This document shows, piece after piece, positions 8,449 to 15,960 of a stretch of DNA of 37,697 nt. The position numbers and the translations under genes are program-made. The stretch covers positions 1 to 37,697 of the forward strand of contig CAUGSS010000024.1 of the NCBI GenBank assembly GCA_959602365.1. Direction: 5' to 3'. The stretch comes from an uncultured Eubacteriales bacterium (GTDB lineage: Bacteria > Bacillota > Clostridia > Oscillospirales > Oscillospiraceae). Numbering within the stretch: the stretch's first letter is position 1; each line of letters begins with the position of its first letter. The notes under the pieces are model-generated. The model saw only the letters and a list, made by a program, of their open reading frames with translations, searched no databases and had not been told where the DNA came from.

Positions 8449-8462
8449 ATTGTGCACACAAT
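8449..8462. promoter_or_regulatory. Inverted repeat ATTGTG-CA-CACAAT, operator candidate
   Basis: Six-base arms with a 2-base centre lie just upstream of the -35 element of the FUSC promoter, in the divergent region shared with the ureide cluster. It is a plausible regulator site; the partner is unknown. Confidence 0.35.
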
Positions 8463-8537
8463 GGATTTCTGAAGCTGAATAATTCTCATTAAATATGACA
8501 AAAAATATAATATCTACTGCGAATTGGTAAAAGTGGG

Positions 8538-8566
8538 TTGACAAAATGAATTGCAAATACTATAAT
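8538..8566 (+). promoter_or_regulatory. Perfect-consensus promoter of the ureide/hydantoin cluster
   Basis: TTGACA (8538-8543), a 17-base spacer and TATAAT (8561-8566). Both hexamers match the σ70 consensus exactly. Such a strong promoter in front of a catabolic cluster suggests control after initiation or by a repressor. The predicted start site falls at the beginning of the hairpin at 8571-8631. Confidence 0.85.
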
Positions 8567-8570
8567 CTTG

Positions 8571-8631
8571 CAAAAAGAACGGCAAACAACGGCGTTTGCT
8601 CCTACAGGAGCAGGCGCCGTTGTTCTTTTTG
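8571..8631 (+). promoter_or_regulatory. Long leader hairpin with a terminal U tract, attenuator candidate
   Basis: Outer stem CAAAAAGAAC (8571-8580) pairs with GTTCTTTTTG (8622-8631). After a 7-base one-sided bulge (8581-8587), AACGGCG (8588-8594) pairs with CGCCGTT (8615-8621). After a 2x2 internal loop, TGCTCC (8597-8602) pairs with GGAGCA (8607-8612) around a TACA loop. That is 23 base pairs filling almost the whole leader. The 3' arm ends in CTTTTT, as in an intrinsic terminator, and the Shine-Dalgarno sequence of the first gene follows within 5 bases. Confidence 0.65.
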
Positions 8632-8645
8632 AAAGAAGGAGCAAA

Positions 8646-9851
8646 ATGAACTTCATTTCAGAGTTAAAGCTGAAAGAAGCTGTCCTCCGGTTTTCCGGCT
8701 ATGGAATGGAACCGGAAGGCGGTATCAGCCGTATCTTCGGCAGCCAGGCTTACAGAGAAGCGGCCGCTGCCATGAAGGATTATATGGAATCTGAGGGCCT
8801 CTCCAGCTATATCGATTCGGTAGGCAATGTGCATGGAATCCTGCGGGGAAGCGGATCACAGCCTTGCCGAGAGCTGCTGATAGGCTCTCATTTGGATACG
8901 GTCCAGGAGGGCGGCCGGTTTGACGGCCTGCTGGGGGTGGTGGCTGGAGTGCTCTGCTGCCGGCAGCTGCAGCAGGAGGGGAGGCACCTGCCTTTCGACC
9001 TGCACGTCATCGCCACCAACGGCGAGGAGGGCAACGATCTGGGCGGTACCTTCGGCAGCCGCTGCATGGTGGGCGCATTTGATTTCAGTGCTCCGGGGGT
9101 TGAGGAAAAGCTGAGGCGCTATTCTCTGACGCCAGAGGCGGTGCGGGCGGCAGAACTGGACTTCTCCCGGGCCATGGGGTGGCTGGAACTGCACATTGAG
9201 CAGGGACCTACGCTGGAGGAGAACGGAGACGAACTGGGTATTGTTACCGGCATTGTGGGCCTGCAGCGCTATTCTATCCTGGTAGAGGGGAAGAGCAATC
9301 ACGCCGGCACCACCATGATGGCCTACCGCCGGGATGCGGTGGTTCGGGCGGCGGAGCTGATCTGCGCCGGGGATGCCCTGGCCCGGTCGCTGGGGGAGGA
9401 GCTGGTGTGCACCTTCAGCAACATCGAGATCCACCCCAACACCACTGCCGTCATCAACGACCGGGTGAAGCTGCTGCTGGAGTTCCGCAATCGGAATGAG
9501 GCGCTGATGGAGCAGTTTATTCGGGGGCTGCGCCGGCGGTTTGAGGGCGGTCAGGATGTCCGGGTCACCTTTGAGCAGACAGCAGGAAAGGCCCCGGTGG
9601 AGTGCGGCGGCGGCTTCGTTGCCGCGGCGGAGACTGCCTGCCGGACGCTGGGGGCGCGCTATCGGAAGATGCCCAGCGGCGCCACCCACGACGGAAATAT
9701 GATGGCCCTGCGGGTCCCCATCGGCATGCTGTTCGTCCCCAGCCGGGACGGGATCAGTCACAGCCGGGAGGAGTGGACTGACTGGAGCCAGTGCCGCCTG
9801 GGCTGCGAGGCCCTCTATCGCACCATTCTGAATCTGGAGGGAGGACAATGA
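8646..9851 (+). CDS. M20-family Zn amidase: N-carbamoyl-amino-acid hydrolase / allantoate amidohydrolase-like
   Basis: Hydrolyses a linear ureide, releasing carbamate (CO2 and NH3) from an N-carbamoyl amino acid or allantoate-like substrate, in the cytoplasm. The 401 residues show the hydantoinase/carbamoylase-family hallmarks: GSHLDTV with His82, RFDGLLGV with bridging Asp93, TNGEEGNDLGGTFGSR with the Glu pair near 127-128, ELHIEQGPTLE with His183, and NHAGTTMM with His219. Further hallmarks are ATHDGNMM and GISHSREEW with the last metal His. All expected metal ligands are present. The frame is open upstream to 8568, but GAAGGAG at 8635-8641 selects ATG 8646. The stop overlaps the next start (ATGA). 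It is the first gene of the cluster. The exact substrate is inferred only from neighbours. Confidence 0.88.
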   Translation: MNFISELKLKEAVLRFSGYGMEPEGGISRIFGSQAYREAAAAMKDYMESEGLSSYIDSVGNVHGILRGSGSQPCRELLIGSHLDTVQEGGRFDGLLGVVAGVLCCRQLQQEGRHLPFDLHVIATNGEEGNDLGGTFGSRCMVGAFDFSAPGVEEKLRRYSLTPEAVRAAELDFSRAMGWLELHIEQGPTLEENGDELGIVTGIVGLQRYSILVEGKSNHAGTTMMAYRRDAVVRAAELICAGDALARSLGEELVCTFSNIEIHPNTTAVINDRVKLLLEFRNRNEALMEQFIRGLRRRFEGGQDVRVTFEQTAGKAPVECGGGFVAAAETACRTLGARYRKMPSGATHDGNMMALRVPIGMLFVPSRDGISHSREEWTDWSQCRLGCEALYRTILNLEGGQ

Positions 9852-10501
9852 AAATCCTGATCATCAACCCCAACAGCGACGCCGAAACCGACGAGCGGCT
9901 GCGGAAAAAGGCCGCCGCCTTCGTCCGGGGGGCCTACCAGGTGGACGTCACCCATGTGGCCGCCACCCCCAAGCTGATGGCCACCCAGGAGGATGCGGCC
10001 AAGGGCCTTCCCGAGATGATGGAGCTGGTCCAGCGGGGTGAGGAGTACGACGCCTTCATCGTGGCCTGCCACTCCGACCCCAATCTGGAAGTGCTCCAGG
10101 CCATCACCGACAAGCCGGTGGTGGGGATCGCCGAGGCCTCCATGAAGATCGCCTCCATGAACTGCCACAGCTTCGCGGTGATCTCCCCCTCGGCCCGCTC
10201 CATCTCCCCCAAGCGGGCCCTGGCCCGGAAGTACCTGTGCCAGGATCTCTACCGGGGGGCCGAGGTGTGCCCCGAAAACGACAGTGAGAACTTGTGCCGG
10301 GCGGCGGAGCGGGCGGTAGAGCACTCCCATGTGGACGGCATCGTGCTGGGCTGCGCCAACTACGCCAACGCCGACGCCTACATCGAGAGAAAACTGGGGG
10401 TCAAGGTGTTTGACGGTGTGGCCTGTGCCCTGATGCTGGCCGCCGGGCTGGCCATGTATCGCCGCTATCGGAACGAATGGAAGGAAGGGGAGGAGCACTG
10501 A
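9848..10501 (+). CDS. Asp/Glu/hydantoin racemase family protein (hydantoin racemase-like)
   Basis: The 217 residues begin with MKILIINPNS, the characteristic start of hydantoin racemases, and carry the two catalytic-type cysteines, Cys74 in VACHSDP and Cys169 in LGCANYA. The family interconverts D and L forms of 5-substituted hydantoins or of acidic amino acids by two-base proton transfer, without a cofactor. Translation is coupled to the upstream amidase (ATG overlaps TGA), and the downstream amidohydrolase follows after one base. Together these favour racemisation of a cyclic or linear ureide so that stereospecific partners can use both enantiomers. Allantoin racemase is an alternative role in the same family. 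Confidence 0.85.
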   Translation: MKILIINPNSDAETDERLRKKAAAFVRGAYQVDVTHVAATPKLMATQEDAAKGLPEMMELVQRGEEYDAFIVACHSDPNLEVLQAITDKPVVGIAEASMKIASMNCHSFAVISPSARSISPKRALARKYLCQDLYRGAEVCPENDSENLCRAAERAVEHSHVDGIVLGCANYANADAYIERKLGVKVFDGVACALMLAAGLAMYRRYRNEWKEGEEH

Positions 10502-10502
10502 T

Positions 10503-11894
10503 ATGCTGGACTTGATTTTGAAGAACGCGAAAGTCTATCTGGAGGATCGCTTCGTGGAAGGGGTCTCCGTGGGTGTCCAGGCCGGGCAAATCGCCGCCAT
10601 CGCCGCGCCCGAGTGCATGCCGGAGGGGGTGCGGACGCTGGATCTGACGGGGGAGTACCTGATCCCGGGCACCATCGACACCCACATGCACGTCCGGGAC
10701 CCGGGCCACACCGAGCGGGGCACCTTCTATACCGAGACCATGGCCGCAGCCGCCGGCGGGGTGACCACCATTCTGGAGCAGCCCATCAGTGTGCCGCCTC
10801 AGCACAACGTGGAGATCCTGGAGCGGCGTATCGCCCGGGCGGAGACCCAGTGCGTGGTGGACTTCGCCTTCTACGGGGCCGCCGGGGGCGAATATCTGGA
10901 GGACATCGCCCAGCTGGCCGCCGACGGCCGGATCGTGGCCTACAAGACTTTCCTCCACGCCCCCCCGGAGGGCCGGGAGCAGGAGTTCCAGGGTCTGACC
11001 ATGGCGGATGACGCCCAACTCTACGCGGGCATGCGGGAGCTGGCCAAGACCGGCCTGTTCTGCGCCTTCCACGCGGAGAACAACGACATGATCTCGGCCA
11101 ACATCAGGCGCCTCCGGGCCGAGGGCAGGGTGTCGCCCGAGTACCACTGCGTCAGCCGCCCCACCGTGGCGGAGGTGACCAGCGTGGAGCGCATCCTGAA
11201 CTTTGTCCGGGAGACCGGGGCCCGGGTGGAGATCGCCCACGTCTCCTGCCCGGAGGTCATGGAGCTGCTCCGCCAGGCCAAAAAGGACGGCCTGCCGGTC
11301 TATGTGGAGACCTGTCCCCACTACCTGTTCCTGACCGAGGAGGACATGGTGAAGTTCGGCCCCTACGCCAAGTGCAACCCCCCGGTGCGCAGCCGGGCCC
11401 AGGCGGAGAAGCTGTGGGATTATATCAACGACGGTACCGTGGACTACATGGGCAGCGACCACAGCCCCTTCCTGGTGGAGGAGAAGACCCGGGGGCTGAA
11501 GGACATCTTCGCCGCCGCCGCCGGCTTCCCCGGGGCGGACCTGCGGCTGCCCCTGATGCTGGACGCGGTAGCCGAGGGCCGCACCACCCTGGAGAAGGTG
11601 GTGGAGCTGCTCAGCGTCAACCCGGCCCGGTGCTTCGGCCTCTATCCCACCAAGGGCACCATCCAGGTGGGGGCGGACGCGGACTTCACCCTGTTCCGCA
11701 TGGACCGGCACACGGTGGTGGACAAGGCCAGAAACTACTCCCACGCCCGGGACATCGCCATTCCTTACGACGGCCGGGAGCTGAAATGCGCCGTCACCGG
11801 CACCTTCGTCCGGGGCCGTGCCGTCATGCGGGACGGAGTGGTGGACGAGACCGCCAAGGCCTACGGCCATCTGGTGATCCCCACGGGACATTGA
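10503..11894 (+). CDS. Cyclic-ureide amidohydrolase (allantoinase / hydantoinase / dihydroorotase family)
   Basis: Opens a cyclic amide ring such as hydantoin, allantoin or dihydro-orotate. The 463 residues have the complete binuclear metal set of the superfamily: His61 and His63 in DTHMHVRDPG, Lys148 (carboxylated lysine, in AYKTF), His190, His246 and Asp319 in GSDHSPF. TCPHYLFLTEEDM and KCNPPVR favour allantoinase/hydantoinase over pyrC dihydroorotase. One difference stands out: the loop that in allantoinases is usually MPxNSxPP reads EQPISVPP at 92-99, so the substrate may not be allantoin. It forms a tight unit with the racemase and amidase. A biosynthetic PyrC role is unlikely given this company. 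Confidence 0.88.
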   Translation: MLDLILKNAKVYLEDRFVEGVSVGVQAGQIAAIAAPECMPEGVRTLDLTGEYLIPGTIDTHMHVRDPGHTERGTFYTETMAAAAGGVTTILEQPISVPPQHNVEILERRIARAETQCVVDFAFYGAAGGEYLEDIAQLAADGRIVAYKTFLHAPPEGREQEFQGLTMADDAQLYAGMRELAKTGLFCAFHAENNDMISANIRRLRAEGRVSPEYHCVSRPTVAEVTSVERILNFVRETGARVEIAHVSCPEVMELLRQAKKDGLPVYVETCPHYLFLTEEDMVKFGPYAKCNPPVRSRAQAEKLWDYINDGTVDYMGSDHSPFLVEEKTRGLKDIFAAAAGFPGADLRLPLMLDAVAEGRTTLEKVVELLSVNPARCFGLYPTKGTIQVGADADFTLFRMDRHTVVDKARNYSHARDIAIPYDGRELKCAVTGTFVRGRAVMRDGVVDETAKAYGHLVIPTGH

Positions 11895-11909
11895 ATCAAT
11901 TACAGAAGA

Positions 11910-11956
11910 GCGAGGCAAAGGCGCCTGGGAAGCACCACCGGTGGCCTTTGCCTCGC
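11910..11956 (+). terminator. Stable hairpin after the three hydrolase genes
   Basis: A perfect 13-bp stem pairs 11910-11922 (GCGAGGCAAAGGC) with 11944-11956 around a 21-base loop, followed by CTTGTATCTTT, a poor U tract. It may be a weak terminator or an RNA-stabilising element that separates expression of the enzymes from the transporter. Confidence 0.5.
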
Positions 11957-11987
11957 CTTGTATCTTTCAGAGAATGGGGGAATCTGC

Positions 11988-12581
11988 GTGAAGCAATTTG
12001 TGGTCACCCTGGGCCGCCAATTCGGCAGCATGGGCCGCTCCATCGCCCGGGCGCTGTCCGAGGAGCTGGGGGTGGAATACTATGACCGGGACATCGTGGA
12101 ACAAGTGACCCGGGAGCTGGGGATCACCCGGGAGGAGGTGGACCTGGCCGAGGGCCGGCTGGGTAACTCCACCTTCTGGCGCCGTGCCTTTCCTTTGGGC
12201 AGAGATGTGGCCATGCAGGACCAGATTTTTGCCGCCCAGGCCCGGATCATCAGCACCCTGGCGGAGCGGCAGAGCTGTATCATCGTCGGCCGCTGCGCCG
12301 ACTACATCCTGCGCAGCGAGCCAAACCGGCTGGCGGTCTTTGTCTTCGCCCCGGAGCAGGCCAGGCTGGACAACTGCACCCAGCGGCTGAACATGACACT
12401 GCCCGAGGCCAAAAAGATGATGAAGAGCGTGGATGCGGCCCGGAAGAGCTATCACAAAAAATACACCGGATACGATCCCGGCGAGCTGGACCAGTACGAT
12501 CTTCTGATCAACAGCGCGGTGCTGGGGATCGAGGGCACCGCGGCCTATCTGGCCCAGCTGGTGCGCCTGCGGTTCGGTTGA
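11988..12581 (+). CDS. Cytidylate kinase-like family protein
   Basis: The 197 residues begin VVTLGRQFGSMGRSIARALSE, the modified P-loop region of the cytidylate-kinase-like group (the usual pattern is GRQFGSGG), followed by LGVEYYDRDIVEQ. A central HNK-type regulatory lid is suggested by RLNMTLPEAKKMMKSVDAARKSYHKKYTG, shown here only in outline. The family resembles Cmk in fold, but its substrates are generally uncharacterised. GTG 11988 is chosen because a GGGGG site (11976-11980) precedes it by 7 bases and the family motif starts right after it. The reason it sits between catabolic enzymes and their transporter is unknown; a regulatory or nucleotide-salvage role is possible. Confidence 0.75.
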   Translation: MKQFVVTLGRQFGSMGRSIARALSEELGVEYYDRDIVEQVTRELGITREEVDLAEGRLGNSTFWRRAFPLGRDVAMQDQIFAAQARIISTLAERQSCIIVGRCADYILRSEPNRLAVFVFAPEQARLDNCTQRLNMTLPEAKKMMKSVDAARKSYHKKYTGYDPGELDQYDLLINSAVLGIEGTAAYLAQLVRLRFG

Positions 12582-12598
12582 CAAGGGAGGCGGTCTCA

Positions 12599-13351
12599 AT
12601 GATTAAGATCGAGCATCTGTCCAAGAACTTCGGAGACCTGGAGGTGCTGAAGGACATCAACCTGGAGGTCAAGGAGGGAGAAGTGGTATGTATCATCGGC
12701 CCTTCCGGTTCGGGGAAGAGCACCCTGCTGCGCTGCATCAACCAGCTGGAGACTCCCTCCGGCGGCGAGATCTACTATGAGGGGGTCAGCACCCTGAGCC
12801 GGAGGTACGATGTGCGCAAGCTCCGGGAGGAGGTGGGCATGGTATTCCAGCGCTTTAACCTGTTTCCGCTCAAAACGGTAAAGGGCAATATTACTGCGGC
12901 CCCGGTCAAAATCAAAAAGATAGACAAGAGCGCAGCAGAAGAGACAGCTATGGCTTTGCTGGAAAAAGTGGGGCTGGCCAGCAAGGCGGACGCCTATCCC
13001 AGCATGCTCTCCGGCGGCCAGCAGCAGCGGGTGGCCATCGCCCGGGCTCTGGCTATGAGCCCTAAGGCACTGCTTTTTGATGAGCCCACATCCGCCCTGG
13101 ACCCGGAGCTGGTAGGTGAGGTGCTGGACGTCATGCGCAAGCTGGCCGACGACGGGCTGACTATGGTGGTGGTTACCCACGAGATGGGCTTCGCCCACGA
13201 CGTGGCTGACCGGGTCATTTTCATGGACGGCGGTTATATTGTGGAGCAGGGCACCCCCGACGAGGTGCTGCGCCACCCCAAGGAGAAGCGTACCCGGGAG
13301 TTCCTGTACCGGACGCTGCGCCAGGACGAGAAGGAGGAAGAACAGGCATGA
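12599..13351 (+). CDS. Polar amino acid ABC transporter ATPase
   Basis: ATP-hydrolysing subunit of a GlnQ/HisP-type importer, 250 residues. Walker A is GPSGSGKST with Lys40, the signature is LSGGQQQRVAIARAL, Walker B is ALLFDEPTSALD, and the switch histidine is in VVTHEMGFA. An unusual stretch, SRRYDVRKLREEVGMVFQRF, precedes the Q-loop, which is standard for the family. ATG 12599 has GGGAGG 8 bases upstream. The stop overlaps the permease start (ATGA). The substrate is set by the binding protein, most likely an amino acid or N-carbamoyl amino acid in this context. Confidence 0.95.
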   Translation: MIKIEHLSKNFGDLEVLKDINLEVKEGEVVCIIGPSGSGKSTLLRCINQLETPSGGEIYYEGVSTLSRRYDVRKLREEVGMVFQRFNLFPLKTVKGNITAAPVKIKKIDKSAAEETAMALLEKVGLASKADAYPSMLSGGQQQRVAIARALAMSPKALLFDEPTSALDPELVGEVLDVMRKLADDGLTMVVVTHEMGFAHDVADRVIFMDGGYIVEQGTPDEVLRHPKEKRTREFLYRTLRQDEKEEEQA

Positions 13352-14049
13352 GTACATTGTGGATGCTGGCCGTCCGCTACAGAAATCTTCTGTGGATTGG
13401 TTTTAAAGTGACCTTTTTGGTCTCCATCTGCGCGATCCTGCTGGGCTTTGTCCTGGGCGTGATCGTCTGCTTCCTCCGGCTGAGCAAGAACAAGATCATC
13501 AACAAGATCGCCTTTGTCTATGTGGAGATCATCCGGGGCACCCCGATCCTGCTGCAGATCGCCATGGTCTACTACGGCTTGCCCATGCTGGGGGTGGACC
13601 TGCCCACCATCACCGTGGGCGGCATCCAGTTTGACCGCTTTGCCTGCGGCGTCATCGCTCTGATGATCAACTCCTCAGCCTACATCTCGGAGATCATCCG
13701 GGGCGGCATTCTCTCCATCGATCCCGGTCAGGAGGAGGCAGCCCTCTCTCTGGGCTACACCAAGGCCCAGGCGATGGTGTCCATCATCTTCCCGGCGGCG
13801 CTGAAAAACTGCATTCCCGCCCTGGGCAACAACTTCGTCACCCTTTTCAAATCCTCTGCCCAGGTCTCCACTATCGGCCTGGCGGACCTGATGTACACGG
13901 CCAACCTGATCCGGGGCAACAGCTTCCTGCCCTTCATGCCCTTGGTGCTGGTGGCTATCCTCTATCTGGTCATGACCCTGAGTATGTCTGCCATCCTGCG
14001 CCGGGTGGAGGCCAGGATGAATATCAGCAGCGCTAAGGCGAAAGCGTAA
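13348..14049 (+). CDS. Polar amino acid ABC transporter permease
   Basis: The 233-residue HisM/GlnP-type membrane subunit has about five transmembrane helices. The cytoplasmic EAA loop EEAALSLGYTKAQAM, which docks on the ATPase, is at about 130-145. Only one permease gene is present, so the transporter is presumably a homodimer. It is translationally coupled to the ATPase and followed 47 bases later by the binding protein. Confidence 0.93.
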   Translation: MSTLWMLAVRYRNLLWIGFKVTFLVSICAILLGFVLGVIVCFLRLSKNKIINKIAFVYVEIIRGTPILLQIAMVYYGLPMLGVDLPTITVGGIQFDRFACGVIALMINSSAYISEIIRGGILSIDPGQEEAALSLGYTKAQAMVSIIFPAALKNCIPALGNNFVTLFKSSAQVSTIGLADLMYTANLIRGNSFLPFMPLVLVAILYLVMTLSMSAILRRVEARMNISSAKAKA

Positions 14050-14096
14050 ATATAATCAGCCAAACATCTCTTTTATCTATATCCAGGAGGTAAAAC

Positions 14097-15062
14097 ATGA
14101 AAAAGAAATTATTGAAAACTCTGTCTGCTGTTTTGGCGTTGGTACTGGCGCTTGGTATCCTGTCCGGCTGCGGCAGTTCACCCGCATCTTCCAGCAGTAT
14201 GGCTTCCTCGGGGAGCGGGACGTCCGCCGCTTCGGATGATGGTACAGATGCCAGCACCTCGGCTGAAGCAGGGAGTGATGAACTTTACGTAGTTGAGGGT
14301 GTTGACCTGAATAACCTGGGACCGGTGCTCCAGAAGATCTATGACAGCGGCACGCTTGTAGTGGGTAATGACTCCAGCTATCCCCCCTTCGGCTTCATCG
14401 ACACCTCTACCAACGAGGCCATCGGCGTGGAGCGGGAGATGGCTCAGGCCATCGCCGACCGGCTCAGCGAGGTGCTGGGCAAGGAGATCACCCTGGACTT
14501 CCAGAGCATGGACTTCTCCGCGGTGCTGTCCTCTCTGAGCACCGGCATGATTGATCTGATCTGTTCCTGCTGTACCGTCACCGAGGAACGCAAGGAGGTC
14601 ATGGATTTCTCCGACCCCTATCTGCAGACCCAGGACGTCATGCTGATTCTGGCGGAAAATGCCGATCAGTATCAGAGCCTGGCCGACTTTGAGGGCAAAG
14701 CCCTGGCGGCCAACACCGGCTCCTCCCAGGAGGTGCGGGCCAACAGCATCTCCGACAATGTGACTTCCACCGCTACCGTTTCTGACGCTATTCTGCAGCT
14801 GACCTCCGGCCGGGTGGATGCCATCGTGGTAGACAATATCACCGCCGAGCGGTACAGTGTGAATTCCGACCAGCTCTACTCCTTTGAGCTCTCTGACGAT
14901 GAGGTGGAGCAGGTGGACAAGGCGGTGGCCATGCAGAAAGGCAATGAAGACCTGCAGGCTATCGTCAACACTGTGGTGGCCGACGTGACCGAGAACGGCC
15001 AGGTGGATGCGTGGGTCACCGAGTATGCCCAGATGGCAGCGGATATGGGCCTGAACGACTAA
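14097..15062 (+). CDS. Substrate-binding lipoprotein of the polar amino acid ABC importer
   Basis: The 321 residues start with a lipoprotein signal (KKKLLKT, a hydrophobic core, then the LSGC lipobox with Cys25), followed by a Ser/Ala-rich linker to about residue 60. The mature part is a family 3 binding protein with VGNDSSYPPFGFID, VEREMAQAIADRL, SSLSTGMIDLICSCCTVTEER and DFSDPYLQTQ. The TEER segment supplies the arginine that normally grips an α-carboxylate. An AGGAGG-type site lies 5-10 bases before ATG. It is cell-surface anchored and hands substrate to the permease. The ligand is inferred to be an amino acid or a ureido acid. Confidence 0.94.
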   Translation: MKKKLLKTLSAVLALVLALGILSGCGSSPASSSSMASSGSGTSAASDDGTDASTSAEAGSDELYVVEGVDLNNLGPVLQKIYDSGTLVVGNDSSYPPFGFIDTSTNEAIGVEREMAQAIADRLSEVLGKEITLDFQSMDFSAVLSSLSTGMIDLICSCCTVTEERKEVMDFSDPYLQTQDVMLILAENADQYQSLADFEGKALAANTGSSQEVRANSISDNVTSTATVSDAILQLTSGRVDAIVVDNITAERYSVNSDQLYSFELSDDEVEQVDKAVAMQKGNEDLQAIVNTVVADVTENGQVDAWVTEYAQMAADMGLND

Positions 15063-15081
15063 ACTGTGCCCAGCGTCGCAC

Positions 15082-15110
15082 TTGCAAGTGTTTTGGGGAT
15101 CCAGTACAAT
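15082..15110 (+). promoter_or_regulatory. Promoter of the IclR-family gene
   Basis: TTGCAA (15082-15087), a 17-base spacer and TACAAT (15105-15110). The inverted repeat at 15087-15122 overlaps it, which suggests autoregulation. Confidence 0.6.
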
Positions 15111-15122
15111 AAACAAAACACT
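15087..15122. promoter_or_regulatory. Inverted repeat AGTGTTTTG / CAAAACACT over the iclR promoter
   Basis: Nine-base perfect arms (15087-15095 and 15114-15122), 18 bases apart, flank the -10 element. Such a site would suit a dimeric or tetrameric IclR protein. A second, GC-rich near-perfect hairpin (ACGGCGGGCAGG at 15123-15134 with CCTGCCTGCCGT at 15141-15152) follows directly in the leader; with no T tract on the plus strand it is unlikely to terminate. Confidence 0.5.
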
Positions 15123-15176
15123 ACGGCGGGCAGGTTCTGTCCTGCCTGCCGTGACATTGCAGGGAGGGGCTTTCTT

Positions 15177-15914
15177 ATGGCACAGCTTCAGACGTTGGTT
15201 AAGGCACTGGATATTTTGACCCTGTTGGGCCAATCCGATCATCCCATGTCGGTGGAGGAGTTGGCTGTCGCGCTGGGGCTGCCCAAGAGTACGGTGTACC
15301 GGTTGATTCAGACGCTGGAGGCGAAGGATTTTGCCCGGCGTTATTCCCGCAGTGAGATTGATCTGGGATATCACTTTATCAATTTAGGCCGCAGTGCCTA
15401 TGGCAGAATTGAGCAGGGACTGCTCAGATCGGCGAGACCGCTGTTGCAAAGCATGGCGGAGAGATATGAGGAGACTGCCATTTTATCCATTCGCTCCGGC
15501 TTGGAGAGCGTATGTATTTACAGTGTGCCCTCCCGCCATCCCATTCGTTTTACGCCGGAGGATCACCGGGCGCTTCCATTGTATGTGGGTGCCTCCAGCC
15601 TGGCCATTCTAGCCTGGGAAAGCCAGAGCGTCGTCGCCCAGGTATTGGATCAGCAGGCTGAGGAAGCCGGGCGGAAGAAATTGGCTTGCTGGCTGGAAGA
15701 AATCCGCAGTCAGGGATATGTCATCACCGACAATCAATTTGACTCCGCTGCCCTGGGGATTGCAGCGCCTGTTTACGATAACAATGGAAAAATTTATGCC
15801 AGCGTGGCTCTGGTTGGACCGGACTCCCGTATGCTGCCTAAGGGGATTGAGATCTATATTGCAGCGGTGCGGGAGGTGGCGGACAAGATCACGCAGCAGC
15901 TGAAATCTAAGTGA
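15177..15914 (+). CDS. IclR-family transcriptional regulator
   Basis: The 245 residues contain an N-terminal winged helix-turn-helix (about 1-65, with VKALDILTLLG, SVEELAVALGLPKSTVYRLIQTLEAKDF) and a C-terminal effector-binding domain (about 75-245, with ILSIRSGLESVCIY, LPLYVGASSLAILAW and GYVITDNQFDSAALGIAAPVY). IclR proteins often control aromatic or ureide catabolism, and AllR, the allantoin regulator, belongs to this family. The frame is open to 15066, but AGGGAGGGG before ATG 15177 and the start of the conserved domain choose 15177. It lies inside the cluster between transporter and aminotransferase, so it is the likely regulator. Confidence 0.93.
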   Translation: MAQLQTLVKALDILTLLGQSDHPMSVEELAVALGLPKSTVYRLIQTLEAKDFARRYSRSEIDLGYHFINLGRSAYGRIEQGLLRSARPLLQSMAERYEETAILSIRSGLESVCIYSVPSRHPIRFTPEDHRALPLYVGASSLAILAWESQSVVAQVLDQQAEEAGRKKLACWLEEIRSQGYVITDNQFDSAALGIAAPVYDNNGKIYASVALVGPDSRMLPKGIEIYIAAVREVADKITQQLKSK

Positions 15915-15960
15915 GGCGGAGGGCAGAACGTGCCTGCCGGCCCGCCTGGGAGGAACAAAT

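Noticed and set aside
8568..8645. An N-terminal extension of the amidase beginning at 8568
   Set aside because: That frame would start inside the leader hairpin and at the transcription start itself, with no ribosome site. GAAGGAG and ATG 8646 fit the family N-terminus.
15066..15176. An N-terminal extension of the IclR protein
   Set aside because: It would cover the promoter and inverted repeat, has no ribosome site, and the winged-helix domain starts right after ATG 15177.
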